In this document: piece by piece, positions 6,597-14,730 of the stretch | Layout of the letters: each line of letters opens with the position of its first letter | Numbering within the stretch: position 1 is the first letter of the stretch | NCBI RefSeq assembly: GCF_013403915.1 | Contig: NZ_JABFDI010000017.1 | Location: forward strand, 24,085 to 88,084 | Direction: 5' to 3' | DNA from: Winogradskyella pacifica | Lineage (GTDB): Bacteria; Bacteroidota; Bacteroidia; Flavobacteriales; Flavobacteriaceae | DNA length: 64,000 nt | Position numbers and translations under genes: made by a program | Notes under the pieces: generated by a model | Told to the model about the DNA's origin: nothing | Database searches by the model: none | Seen by the model: only the letters and a program-made list of their open reading frames with translations

Positions 6597-6974
6597 ATGA
6601 GAAAATCGAAGTATCATTTTAAATTTGAAGATTTAGGAATATATGCCAAAGCCATGGAGTTTGGAGAAGTGGTAAATCGATTAGGAAAGAAATTTCCAAA
6701 AGAAGAACGATTTGAACTTACCTCACAATTTAAAAGAGCAGCTGACTCTATAGCTTTAAATATAGCCGAGGGATCGAGTGGCACAGATAAACAATTCCAC
6801 AACTATTTAGGAAATGCTTGGCACAGTGCACATGAATGTATTTCATGTAGTTCGAAAGCTCAAATGAGAAATTATATTACTGCTGAAGAAGACGAAGAAA
6901 ATAGAAAATTAATAACAGAACTATCAAAAATGATAACTTCCTTGAGAAGTGCAATTTTAAAAAGAATTAAATAA
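6597..6974 (+). CDS. Four-helix-bundle protein, S23/IVS family (second subtype)
   Basis: A 125-residue protein beginning MRKSKYHFKFEDLGIYAKAMEF, with RAADSIALNIAEGSS in the second helix and a long C-terminal helix. This is the common four-helix-bundle type (TIGR02436-like), clearly distinct from the pair at 339-688 and 1073-1423. The AEGSS segment is a family hallmark. It starts 3 bases after paaH and ends 6 bases before paaI, so it is co-transcribed. No inverted arms surround it. Its biochemical role is unknown. Confidence 0.88.
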   Translation: MRKSKYHFKFEDLGIYAKAMEFGEVVNRLGKKFPKEERFELTSQFKRAADSIALNIAEGSSGTDKQFHNYLGNAWHSAHECISCSSKAQMRNYITAEEDEENRKLITELSKMITSLRSAILKRIK

Positions 6975-6980
6975 ATATTA

Positions 6981-7406
6981 ATGTCAACTAAAAGCAAGCC
7001 TATAGCCTCAAACCTCATTCCTGAGCGGATGCTTTCCCAAGACGCCTACAGCACGTGGCTAGGCATAGAAATTCTAGAATGTGAAATCGGACGCTGTAAA
7101 GTCGGAATGACCATTAGAAAGGAAATGTTAAACAGCATGAATAAAGCTCATGGTGGAATAAGTTATTCCTTGGCAGATACCGCTTTCGGATTTGCAGCAA
7201 ATACACATGGTAAATATGCCGTGTCTATTGAAACGAGCATTAATCATATAGAAGCTTTAAATGATGGTGATTATATAGTTGCAGAATCTGTAATAGAATC
7301 TGTAAAAAATAGATTAGGCTTTAATATTATCGAAGTAAAACGGGGAGAAGAATTAGTGGCACTTTTTAAAGGAGTTGTATATAGAACTCAAAAAGATTGG
7401 GAATAA
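6981..7406 (+). CDS. paaI: Hydroxyphenylacetyl-CoA thioesterase PaaI
   Basis: A 141-residue hotdog-fold thioesterase that hydrolyses dead-end phenylacetyl-CoA derivatives and so protects the CoA pool. The motif AHGGISYSLADTAFGFAAN contains the catalytic Asp of the LAD segment. The length equals E. coli PaaI (about 140). It lies in the paa run directly after a four-helix-bundle gene and 17 bases before a zinc peptidase gene. Confidence 0.92.
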   Translation: MSTKSKPIASNLIPERMLSQDAYSTWLGIEILECEIGRCKVGMTIRKEMLNSMNKAHGGISYSLADTAFGFAANTHGKYAVSIETSINHIEALNDGDYIVAESVIESVKNRLGFNIIEVKRGEELVALFKGVVYRTQKDWE

Positions 7407-7423
7407 AATAAAAATATTAAATT

Positions 7424-8284
7424 ATGAAATGGCAAGGTAGAAGAAAAAGCGGGAATCTTGAAGATCAACGCGGAATGGGAAACAAAGGCAAGTTAGCTGC
7501 AGGTGGAGGTGTTATTGCCGTAGTTGTAATTCTTTTACAACTTTTTGGAGGAGAAACTGGTCAGCAATTAGCGCCAATTATAGAGCAAGTAGCCAATAGT
7601 CAAACGACACAACAAGTTGAGCAACGCGAATTGACCAGCCAAGAACAAGAAATGGGTAATTTTATGGCAACTGTTTTGGCTGATACCGAAGATGTATGGA
7701 ACCAAATATTTAGAGATTACAATTTAGGAGATTATAAAGAACCAAAAATGGTATTATTCACGGATGCGGTTTCTACAGCTTGTGGAAGTGCAACGTCTGC
7801 TTCTGGACCGTTTTACTGTCCTGGAGATCAAAAATTGTATATGGATTTAGCCTTTTTTGATGAATTACAAACACGTTTCGGAGCTAAAGGAGGTGATTTT
7901 GCAATAGCTTATGTCACAGCTCACGAAGTTGGTCATCATATTCAAACCATTCTTGGAACCTCTAATAAAGTTAGACAGTTACAAAGTCAGACCAACCAAA
8001 CCGAAGCCAATAAATTATCTGTAGCACAAGAATTGCAAGCTGATTTCTATGCAGGAGTTTGGGCGCATCATAATAAAAAATATTTACAAGAAGGAGATAT
8101 AGAGGAAGCCATGAGTGCTGCGAATGCTGTTGGTGATGATGCGATTCAAAAAAGAACAAGCGGAAGCGTCAATTCAGACAGTTTTACGCATGGCACATCA
8201 CAACAACGTATGGAGTGGTTTATGAAAGGCTACAATACAGGAGATATAAGAAACGGAGATACATTCTCTGCTCTTATAAATTAA
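7424..8284 (+). CDS. Neutral zinc metallopeptidase, YpfJ family
   Basis: A 286-residue protein with a short basic N-terminus (MKWQGRRKSGNLEDQRG), one transmembrane segment at about residues 25-42 and a peptidase domain of the YpfJ/PF04228 family. The zinc motif is HEVGHH at residues 167-172, with a downstream QELQADFYAGVW segment expected to supply the third ligand. The CGSATSASGPFYCPGD pair of cysteines is typical. Substrates are unknown for the family. It is in the same direction and close to paaI, but no phenylacetate role is known. Confidence 0.9.
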   Translation: MKWQGRRKSGNLEDQRGMGNKGKLAAGGGVIAVVVILLQLFGGETGQQLAPIIEQVANSQTTQQVEQRELTSQEQEMGNFMATVLADTEDVWNQIFRDYNLGDYKEPKMVLFTDAVSTACGSATSASGPFYCPGDQKLYMDLAFFDELQTRFGAKGGDFAIAYVTAHEVGHHIQTILGTSNKVRQLQSQTNQTEANKLSVAQELQADFYAGVWAHHNKKYLQEGDIEEAMSAANAVGDDAIQKRTSGSVNSDSFTHGTSQQRMEWFMKGYNTGDIRNGDTFSALIN

Positions 8285-8290
8285 TTAGTT

Positions 8291-8316
8291 CTGCAAGGTT
8301 TCAAAAACCTTGTAGG
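8291..8316. repeat. Short dispersed palindrome
   Basis: CAAGGTTT-CAA-AAACCTTG (8294-8312) within CTGCAAGG...TTGTAGG, a perfect eight-base hairpin just after the zinc peptidase. There is no T-run after it, so it is a repeat unit more than a clear terminator. Confidence 0.6.
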
Positions 8317-8355
8317 TATTAAATAAGAATAGAAGTAAATAAAACATTAATTATG

Positions 8356-8400
8356 AAATAGAAGTTTCAATTATCGACTTCAATTTCAATTTCAATTTCA
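8356..8400. repeat. TTCAAN-periodic tract before paaJ
   Basis: A run of CTTCAATTTCAATTTC type ending four bases before the paaJ start, with a weak partner GAAATAGAAG upstream. It belongs to the same hexamer family as the tracts around paaB, paaC and paaD. Confidence 0.75.
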
Positions 8401-8403
8401 AAC

Positions 8404-9615
8404 ATGGAAGCATACATAATAGACGGCATTAGAACACCAATAGGAAACTACAAAGGCACATTATCTGCGGTAAGAACGGATGATTTAGGAGCATTAGTAA
8501 TTTCAGAAATTGTAAAACGAAATCCAAGCATCCCAAAGGAAGCGTATGACGATGTGATAATGGGTTGCGCAAACCAAGCAGGAGAAGACAATCGTAATGT
8601 TGCGAGAATGTCATCCTTATTAGCAGGTTTGCCATTTACCGTTCCTGGAGAAACTGTAAACCGTTTATGTAGCTCTGGATTATCAGCAATAATTCATGCA
8701 AATCGTGCCATAAAAGCAGGAGATGGAGACGTCTTTATTTCTGGTGGCGTGGAGAATATGACGCGCGGACCATACGTAATGGCAAAACCATCTACGGCAT
8801 TTGGAGGCGATTCCAAAATGTACGATTCTACTTTCGGATGGCGTTTTATCAATCCGAAAATGCAACAAATGTACGGAACTGATGGCATGGGGAATACTGC
8901 CGAAAATCTTGTCGAAAAATATAATATCTCACGAGAAGATCAAGATAAGTTTGCACTTTGGAGCCAAATGAAAGCAACCAAAGCACAAGAAAACGGACGC
9001 TTAGCAAAAGAAATTGTAACCGTTGAAATTCCACAGCGTAAAAAAGATCCAATTCTTTTTTCTAAAGATGAATTTGTAAAACCAACATCATCTTTAGAAG
9101 TTTTAGGAAAACTAAGACCTGCATTCAAAAAAGAAGGTGGAAGTGTAACTGCTGGAAATTCTTCAGGATTAAACGATGGAGCAGCAGCAACTATTATCGC
9201 TTCAGCAGATGCAGTAAAAAAATACAACCTAAAACCATTAGCACGCATAGTAAGTTCTGCAGTGGTTGGTGTCGAGCCAAGAATTATGGGGATTGGTCCT
9301 GTACAAGCTTCTAATAAAGCATTGGCAAAAGCAGGATTGACCATGGAAGATATGGATATTATCGAGCTTAACGAAGCCTTTGCAGCGCAAGCATTAGCGT
9401 GTATTCGCGCTTGGGGATTGGCAGATAACGATCCGCGAATTAATCCAAATGGAGGCGCAATTGCTATTGGTCATCCGCTTGGTGTTACAGGTGCAAGAGT
9501 TGCTTATTCTGCAGCGTTAGAGTTGAAGGAAAAAAATAAAAAATATGCGTTGATTACTATGTGTATTGGTGTTGGTCAAGGTTATGCAGCAATTATTGAA
9601 AATGTAAGTAAGTAA
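8404..9615 (+). CDS. paaJ: 3-oxoadipyl-CoA / 3-oxo-5,6-dehydrosuberyl-CoA thiolase PaaJ
   Basis: A 403-residue thiolase that cleaves the beta-keto intermediates of the phenylacetate pathway to acetyl-CoA and succinyl-CoA. The catalytic residues are all present: acyl-carrying Cys89 in NRLCSSGLSAI, His357 in AIGHPLG and Cys387 in MCIGVGQG. The length is normal (about 400). The gene is followed by a repeat-filled 189-base gap before paaZ. It could equally be named PcaF-like; the neighbourhood favours PaaJ. Confidence 0.92.
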   Translation: MEAYIIDGIRTPIGNYKGTLSAVRTDDLGALVISEIVKRNPSIPKEAYDDVIMGCANQAGEDNRNVARMSSLLAGLPFTVPGETVNRLCSSGLSAIIHANRAIKAGDGDVFISGGVENMTRGPYVMAKPSTAFGGDSKMYDSTFGWRFINPKMQQMYGTDGMGNTAENLVEKYNISREDQDKFALWSQMKATKAQENGRLAKEIVTVEIPQRKKDPILFSKDEFVKPTSSLEVLGKLRPAFKKEGGSVTAGNSSGLNDGAAATIIASADAVKKYNLKPLARIVSSAVVGVEPRIMGIGPVQASNKALAKAGLTMEDMDIIELNEAFAAQALACIRAWGLADNDPRINPNGGAIAIGHPLGVTGARVAYSAALELKEKNKKYALITMCIGVGQGYAAIIENVSK

Positions 9616-9620
9616 AATAA

Positions 9621-9711
9621 TTTGGGCGTTACCTAAAGGTCAGGCTTTCGGCAGTCGCTTTTTTTGAGAAAAACAAAAAAGAGCTTCAACAAATACCTCA
9701 ATCCTTAACGC
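9621..9711. repeat. GGGCGTTACC-type dispersed repeat, copy 1
   Basis: It begins TTTGGGCGTTACC and continues AGGTCAGGCTTTCGGC, then has CTTTTTTTG/CAAAAAAGAG inverted stretches and ends AATCCTTAACGCA. The same ordered blocks recur at 17193, 22002 and (diverged) 63541. Confidence 0.65.
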
Positions 9712-9765
9712 ACTTAGCCGCTAAGGTTAATGATAATTCTTAGTTGTAGTAAACAATAAAGTTTT

Positions 9766-9790
9766 GTCATTCCTGCGCAGGCAGGAATCC
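9766..9790. repeat. GTCATTCCTGC palindromic repeat
   Basis: ATTCCTGC-GCAG-GCAGGAAT is a perfect eight-base hairpin. This is a widely dispersed short repeat type in Bacteroidota. It lies 15 bases upstream of the paaZ start. Confidence 0.75.
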
Positions 9791-9804
9791 ACTATAAAGT
9801 AAAA

Positions 9805-12309
9805 ATGATGAATAAAATACAGCATTACGTTCAAGGACAATGGACAACAGGTAAAGAAGAAGGAACACCAATTCTAGATGCAGTTACTGGCGAAGCTTTT
9901 ACTAGCATCGCTATTGAAGGATTAGACGTTCCAGAAATTCTAAACTACGGAAGAACAAAAGGAGGAGAGGTCCTTCGAAAAATGACGTTCCAAGAACGTG
10001 GAAATATGCTTAAAAGTTTAGCATTATATCTTACGAAAAGGAAAAATTCATTTTACGAATTAAGTTATAGAACGGGAGCAACCAAAGTAGATAGTTGGAT
10101 CGATATCGAAGGTGGTTTCGGAAACTTGTTTGCAAACGCTTCCTTACGTAAACTTTTTCCAAATCAACCGTATCACGTAGAAGGTGATGCAATAGATTTA
10201 TCTCGTGGCGGACGCTTTATGGCACATCATATTATGGTGCCTAAAAAAGGGGTTGCGGTACATATTAATGCCTTCAATTTCCCGGTTTGGGGAATGTTAG
10301 AAAAATGTGCCGTAAACTGGATGGCTGGAGTTCCTGCTGTGGTTTTACCAGCACCTTCCACTTCTTATTTAGCCGAAGCTGTTGCCAAAGAAATAATCGC
10401 CTCCGGTATTTTACCAGAAGGCGCATTGCAAATTATAAACGGAACCGTAAAAACCATTTTAGATACGGTAGAGTCTCAAGATGTTGTCACTTTTACGGGT
10501 TCTGCAAAAGTAGGACGTTTATTAAAAGCGCATCCGCAATTGATACAAGAATCTGTGCCATTTACCATGGAAGCCGATTCTTTAAATGCATCGATCTTAG
10601 GAGAAGATGCCGTTCCTGGAACACCAGAATTCGACTTGTTTATTAAAGAAGTCCGAAAAGAAATGACAGTTAAAGCAGGACAAAAATGTACTGCAATACG
10701 TCGAATTATTGTTCCGCAAAATTTAGTAGAAGATGTACAATCTGCCTTGTCAAAAGCTTTAGATAAAGTAACTATTGGAGATCCAAGATTGAAAGAAGTT
10801 AGAATGGGATCTTTAGTAAGTCATCAACAAGTACAAGCGGTTAGAGATTCTGTAAATGATTTATCCAAAGAAGCACAAATCGTTTATGGAAGTTTAGATC
10901 AAATAAACACCATTGGAGCAGATGTTAAAAAAGGTGCTTTTATTAGTCCGATTTTATTACGTTCTGATCATCCTTTTGAAAATACAATAATTCACGAACG
11001 TGAAGCCTTTGGTCCAGTAAGTACAATAATGCCTTATAAAAACTTAGATGAAGCGATTACTTTAGCTCAAATGGGTAAAGGGTCGTTAGTATCTTCAATT
11101 GCCACAAATGACGATAAGATTGCTAAAGAGTATGTAATTAACGCAGCATCTCATCATGGTCGTATTATGGTTGTTAATCGAGATATGGCAAAGGAAAGTA
11201 CAGGTCATGGTTCTCCATTACCATATTTAGTTCATGGAGGTCCTGGACGTGCTGGAGGAGGAGAAGAAATGGGAGGAATGCGTGGAATAAAACATTATTT
11301 ACAACGTACAGCAATCCAAGGTTCGCCAACAACAATTACAGAAATTACTGGGATTTACCAGCAAAATGCAAAATATAAGGAAGCAGAAATGCATCCATTT
11401 AAATACCATTGGGAAGACATCCAACCAGGGATGTCTATGAAAACCCACAGACGTACATTTACAGATACAGACATTATCAATTTTGCTAACGTCACTTGGG
11501 ATCATTTCTATGCGCATACAGATATTACATCTTTAGACGGAAGTATTTTTGAACAAAGAACTGCACATGGTTATTTTATTATTTCAGCTGCAGCAGGATT
11601 ATTTGTATTTCCAAATAAAGGACCAGTTTCAGCAAATTACGGACTAGAAGAATGCAGGTTTTTAAGGCCGTTATATCACAACGATACTATTTACGTACGT
11701 TTAACGTGTAAGCAAAAAGTAGATAGAGATGTCGCTTCAGCAGAACATCCTAGCGGAATTGTAAAATGGTATGCCGAAATTTTTGATGCAAATACCGATG
11801 AGAAAGTAGCATTCGCAACAGTCTTAACTATGGTTCAGAAAAAGCAAGAAGTTTTAACTGAAATGACTGAAGATAAAATCAACGCATGTCTTTATGCATT
11901 AAAAGAAGATGCAAAACCTAAATGGGGAATTATGACACCTCAACACATGATTGAACATTTAGAATATACCTATAAAATTGCATCTGGTGAAATTCAAGAT
12001 TTTGAAATTGCTACACCGGAAAAGATTTTAGATAAAGTACATAATAGTTTATGGAACTTTGATAAGTTCCCAAAAAACTCTCAATTTCCACAATTAGAAA
12101 AAGATACTTTAGATACATTAAAGCATCCTGATTTAGCTGTAGCAATAGAAAAGTTTAAAGCACAAAGAGAAAAGTATTTAGCATATTTTAAAGAAAATCC
12201 AGAAGCTAAATTAAAGAATTTAGTTTTCGGAGAATTGAATAAATACGAATCGTATTTGTTAGAAAGAAAACATTTGAATCATCACTTTGAACAATTTGGA
12301 TTAATATAA
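9805..12309 (+). CDS. paaZ: PaaZ oxepin-CoA hydrolase / semialdehyde dehydrogenase with extra C-terminal DinB-like domain
   Basis: A bifunctional enzyme that opens the oxepin-CoA ring and oxidises the resulting aldehyde. Residues 1-~520 are the aldehyde dehydrogenase domain, with Glu256 (TMEADS) and catalytic Cys295 (AGQKCTAIRR) at the same numbers as in E. coli PaaZ. Residues ~530-680 are the MaoC-type hydratase with Asp566 and His571 in WDHFYAHTD. The protein is 834 residues against about 680 for E. coli. The extra ~150 residues (WGIMTPQHMIEHLEY... to ERKHLNHHFEQFG) look like a DUF1569/DinB-type helical bundle with histidines placed as metal ligands. The role of this tail is unknown. Confidence 0.93.
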   Translation: MMNKIQHYVQGQWTTGKEEGTPILDAVTGEAFTSIAIEGLDVPEILNYGRTKGGEVLRKMTFQERGNMLKSLALYLTKRKNSFYELSYRTGATKVDSWIDIEGGFGNLFANASLRKLFPNQPYHVEGDAIDLSRGGRFMAHHIMVPKKGVAVHINAFNFPVWGMLEKCAVNWMAGVPAVVLPAPSTSYLAEAVAKEIIASGILPEGALQIINGTVKTILDTVESQDVVTFTGSAKVGRLLKAHPQLIQESVPFTMEADSLNASILGEDAVPGTPEFDLFIKEVRKEMTVKAGQKCTAIRRIIVPQNLVEDVQSALSKALDKVTIGDPRLKEVRMGSLVSHQQVQAVRDSVNDLSKEAQIVYGSLDQINTIGADVKKGAFISPILLRSDHPFENTIIHEREAFGPVSTIMPYKNLDEAITLAQMGKGSLVSSIATNDDKIAKEYVINAASHHGRIMVVNRDMAKESTGHGSPLPYLVHGGPGRAGGGEEMGGMRGIKHYLQRTAIQGSPTTITEITGIYQQNAKYKEAEMHPFKYHWEDIQPGMSMKTHRRTFTDTDIINFANVTWDHFYAHTDITSLDGSIFEQRTAHGYFIISAAAGLFVFPNKGPVSANYGLEECRFLRPLYHNDTIYVRLTCKQKVDRDVASAEHPSGIVKWYAEIFDANTDEKVAFATVLTMVQKKQEVLTEMTEDKINACLYALKEDAKPKWGIMTPQHMIEHLEYTYKIASGEIQDFEIATPEKILDKVHNSLWNFDKFPKNSQFPQLEKDTLDTLKHPDLAVAIEKFKAQREKYLAYFKENPEAKLKNLVFGELNKYESYLLERKHLNHHFEQFGLI

Positions 12310-12311
12310 TT

Positions 12312-13070
12312 ATGTCAGAAAAGCAACCATACGTAACATTAGAAATAGAAAACGAAGTAGGATACATAGAGTTTTTCCATCCTGCACACAATTCCTTACC
12401 AGGAGATGTATTAGCAAAACTAGCGCAAACCATTACAGATGCAGGAACTAACGACGCTATTAAAGTTGTCGTTCTTAAAAGTGGAGGAGATAGAACTTTT
12501 TGCGCAGGAGCTAGCTTCGAAGAACTAATAAACATCAACGACGCAGCAACAGGGAAAGTCTTCTTTTCAGGATTTGCAAACGTAATTAACGCGATGCGTA
12601 AATGTCCGAAATTTATTATCGGCCGTATTCAAGGAAAAACCGTTGGTGGTGGCGTTGGATTAGCAGCTGCAACCGATTATTGTATGGCTTCCAAATTCGC
12701 AGCTATTAAGTTATCCGAATTAAATATTGGAATTGGACCATTTGTAGTCGGACCAGCAATCGAGCGTAAAATGGGATTAAGCGCCATGTCGCAAATCGCA
12801 ATAGATGCAAACACATTTTATCCTGCAGAATGGGCAAAACAAAAAGGTTTATTCTCGCAAGTGTATGAAAGTACCGAAGAACTAGATGAAGCTGTAAAAA
12901 CAACGGCAGAGCATTTATGTACCTATAATACTGAAGCCATGGTAGAAATGAAAAAAGTATTCTGGCAAGGAACAGATCATTGGGATGCATTATTAGCAGA
13001 ACGTGCCGCAACTAGTGGGAAACTTGTATTAAGTGATTTTACAAAAGAAAAATTAAAAGGATTTAAGTAG
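12312..13070 (+). CDS. paaF: Enoyl-CoA hydratase, PaaF-like
   Basis: A 252-residue crotonase-fold protein likely to hydrate 2,3-dehydroadipyl-CoA before PaaH acts. It has the oxyanion-hole segments RTFCAGASFEEL and GKTVGGGVGLAAATDYCMA. In place of the common PGGGGTQRL acid segment it has LSELNIGIGPFVVGPAIERK, so the usual second catalytic Glu is not obvious; this variant is seen in some methylglutaconyl-CoA hydratase-like crotonases. Start is 2 bases after paaZ and the next gene begins directly at its stop. PaaF is assigned mainly by context. Confidence 0.75.
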   Translation: MSEKQPYVTLEIENEVGYIEFFHPAHNSLPGDVLAKLAQTITDAGTNDAIKVVVLKSGGDRTFCAGASFEELININDAATGKVFFSGFANVINAMRKCPKFIIGRIQGKTVGGGVGLAAATDYCMASKFAAIKLSELNIGIGPFVVGPAIERKMGLSAMSQIAIDANTFYPAEWAKQKGLFSQVYESTEELDEAVKTTAEHLCTYNTEAMVEMKKVFWQGTDHWDALLAERAATSGKLVLSDFTKEKLKGFK

Positions 13071-13409
13071 ATGTTTCATTATAATGATAAAAAATTTAAA
13101 GCTGTAAAGAACACTAGCAATGGTGAGACTTCAGAGGAAACTATTTTTCATTATAAGCAAACAAATAATATAATAACAGCCACATATTCTGGAGGCCAAA
13201 TTATAGAAGGTCATCTTATAGGTTTAGTTTCCAAAGATGGAGAAATAAATATGAGATACCATCAAGTGAATACGAATGGCGATTTAATGACAGGCGTATG
13301 CAAATCTATTCCAGAAATGGGTTCCAATGGAAAAATTAGATTACATGAAACATGGCAATGGACCTCAGGAGATAAAAGTAAAGGCAATTCAATAATAGAA
13401 GAATTATAA
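13071..13409 (+). CDS. Small conserved protein, N-acetylglutamate-synthase-like label
   Basis: A 112-residue protein rich in beta strands: HYKQTNNIITATYSGG, then EGHLIGLVSKDGEINMRYHQVN, then IRLHETWQWTSGD. Homologues are often auto-annotated as N-acetylglutamate synthase, but it lacks any GNAT acetyl-CoA motif, so that name should not be trusted. There is no signal peptide. It starts at the base after the paaF-like stop and ends one base before the paaY start, so it is translationally packed into the paa operon. Confidence 0.75.
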   Translation: MFHYNDKKFKAVKNTSNGETSEETIFHYKQTNNIITATYSGGQIIEGHLIGLVSKDGEINMRYHQVNTNGDLMTGVCKSIPEMGSNGKIRLHETWQWTSGDKSKGNSIIEEL

Positions 13410-13410
13410 T

Positions 13411-14007
13411 ATGATTTACAGTTTTAAAGGCTACACACCAGTGGTTCACGAATCTAGTTTCGTGCATCCATTGGCTGCAGTAACAGGAAATGTCATTATT
13501 GGCAGAAACTGTTACATTGGTCCAGGAGCAGCTATTCGTGGAGATTGGGGACAAATCATTTTAGAAGATGGCGTAAATGTTCAGGAGAATTGTACGGTAC
13601 ACATGTTTCCTGGAAAATCTATTACACTTAAAGAAAGTGCACACGTTGGCCATGGTGCCATTATTCACGGTGCGAATTTGGGTAGAAATTGCCTAATTGG
13701 AATGAACACCGTAATTATGGATGATGCCGAAATTGGCGACGAATCCATAGTTGGTGCGATGGCATTTGTAAAAGCGGAAACTAAGATTCCAAACCGAAGT
13801 TTAGTCGTTGGTAATCCTGCAAAAGTCATCAAGCAAGTTAGTGATGAAATGATTGCTTGGAAAACAAAAGGCACGCAATTGTATCAGCAATTACCAACAG
13901 ATTGCCACGAGAGCTTAAAAGCTGTAGAACCGTTAAGAGAAGTGCCTGAGAATATGAAAATGCAGGACGATGTTTATAAAACACTTCGCGATACATTTAA
14001 AAAATAA
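13411..14007 (+). CDS. paaY: PaaY, hexapeptide-repeat thioesterase / gamma-carbonic-anhydrase family
   Basis: A 198-residue left-handed beta-helix protein, the length of E. coli PaaY. Hexapeptide repeats run from about residue 15 to 130 (for example VTGNVIIGRNCYIGPGAAIRGD). Histidines in HMFPGKS, AHVGHGAIIHG are placed as the zinc ligands of the gamma-carbonic-anhydrase fold. PaaY removes toxic cyclic CoA thioesters formed during phenylacetate breakdown. It is the last gene of the visible paa run. Confidence 0.9.
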   Translation: MIYSFKGYTPVVHESSFVHPLAAVTGNVIIGRNCYIGPGAAIRGDWGQIILEDGVNVQENCTVHMFPGKSITLKESAHVGHGAIIHGANLGRNCLIGMNTVIMDDAEIGDESIVGAMAFVKAETKIPNRSLVVGNPAKVIKQVSDEMIAWKTKGTQLYQQLPTDCHESLKAVEPLREVPENMKMQDDVYKTLRDTFKK

Positions 14008-14017
14008 GGTGCTGTTA

Positions 14018-14058
14018 CTTCGAGTGATTCCGATTTTTATTGGAATTGTATTGAGAAG
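14018..14058. repeat. CTTCGAGTGATTCC hairpin in the paaY-lrp gap
   Basis: CTTCGAGTGATTCC pairs imperfectly with GGAATTGTATTGAGAAG and is followed by a T-rich stretch. It may act as a terminator between the convergent paaY and lrp genes; it also resembles a dispersed CTTCGAGTG repeat of this group. Confidence 0.5.
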
Positions 14059-14079
14059 CTTTTTATTAATTTTTTATAT

Positions 14080-14556
14080 TTACAAAACAGCACTCAAATC
14101 AATCTCATTAGTTTCTTTACTTGTCGATAAAGCAATCAAACTTTGTACATTTCCTAGATAAGGAAGTAGCGTCAATTTTGAAATGATAAAGGTTTCATAA
14201 GCTTCAATATCTTCAACGACGAGTTTCAATAAATAGTCAAAATTTCCACTGACCCTGTGGCATTCTACAACTTCCGGGAAGTTATTAATTTCCTTTACAA
14301 ACTTTTCCAAATAGCTTCGGGTATGCCCTTGCAAGGTAATACCTATAAAAACAGTTAGCTTTAAACCGATTTTCTTATTGTTTAAAACGGCCACATATTT
14401 TTCAATATACCCTTCTTTTTCTAATTTTTTAATGCGTTCAAATATTGGTGAAGTGCTCATGCCGAGTTCTTCAGCAATACTCTTAGTCGTTCGATTGCTA
14501 TTCTTTTGAAGTATAGTGAGTAGTTGTGTGTCTATTTTATCGAGTGTGTGTGGCAT
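14080..14556 (-). CDS. Lrp/AsnC-family transcriptional regulator
   Basis: A 158-residue protein with an N-terminal helix-turn-helix (LDKIDTQLLTILQKNSNRTTKSIAEELGMSTS with FERIKKLEKEGYI) and a C-terminal RAM effector domain (VVECHRVSGNFDYLLKLVV). It is transcribed divergently from the E2 gene of a branched-chain 2-oxoacid dehydrogenase cluster, with 174 bases between the starts. Regulation of that cluster, perhaps in response to a branched-chain amino acid, is inferred from position only. Confidence 0.92.
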   Translation of the reverse strand: MPHTLDKIDTQLLTILQKNSNRTTKSIAEELGMSTSPIFERIKKLEKEGYIEKYVAVLNNKKIGLKLTVFIGITLQGHTRSYLEKFVKEINNFPEVVECHRVSGNFDYLLKLVVEDIEAYETFIISKLTLLPYLGNVQSLIALSTSKETNEIDLSAVL

Positions 14557-14672
14557 GAGAAAATTAGTTGTTTTAAAGCGGTAAAATTAAGGATTAAAAG
14601 ATAAATAATCTACAGTATTATTTAAATAAAGAATATTATCCTTTTTAAAGGTAAATTAAAAGGTTTTAACAA

Positions 14673-14700
14673 TTGTGTGATTCGATATGCATTATCTTTA
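14673..14700 (+). promoter_or_regulatory. Possible promoter of the E2 gene
   Basis: TTG (14673-14675), 17 bases, then TATCTTTA (14693-14700), close to the Bacteroidota TTG/TAnnTTTG pattern but with a short spacer and a last-base mismatch. It lies in the divergent gap with the Lrp gene, 30 bases before the E2 start. Confidence 0.3.
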
Positions 14701-14730
14701 ATTCTTATAATCCTAAACCATATTAGCTTG

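Noticed and set aside
8940..9344. 134-codon open frame on the minus strand inside paaJ
   Set aside because: Antisense shadow of a well-supported thiolase; no recognisable protein features.
10287..10646. 119-codon open frame on the plus strand inside paaZ
   Set aside because: Out-of-frame shadow of the aldehyde dehydrogenase domain with low-complexity Arg/Cys content.
12206..12538. 110-codon minus-strand frame across the paaZ/paaF junction
   Set aside because: Antisense to two real genes; no motif.
13970..14161. 63-codon plus-strand frame after paaY
   Set aside because: Spans the repeat hairpin and the antisense end of lrp; no support.
14677..14730. Upstream start of the E2 gene
   Set aside because: It adds 18 hydrophobic residues before the lipoyl domain and overlaps the likely promoter.
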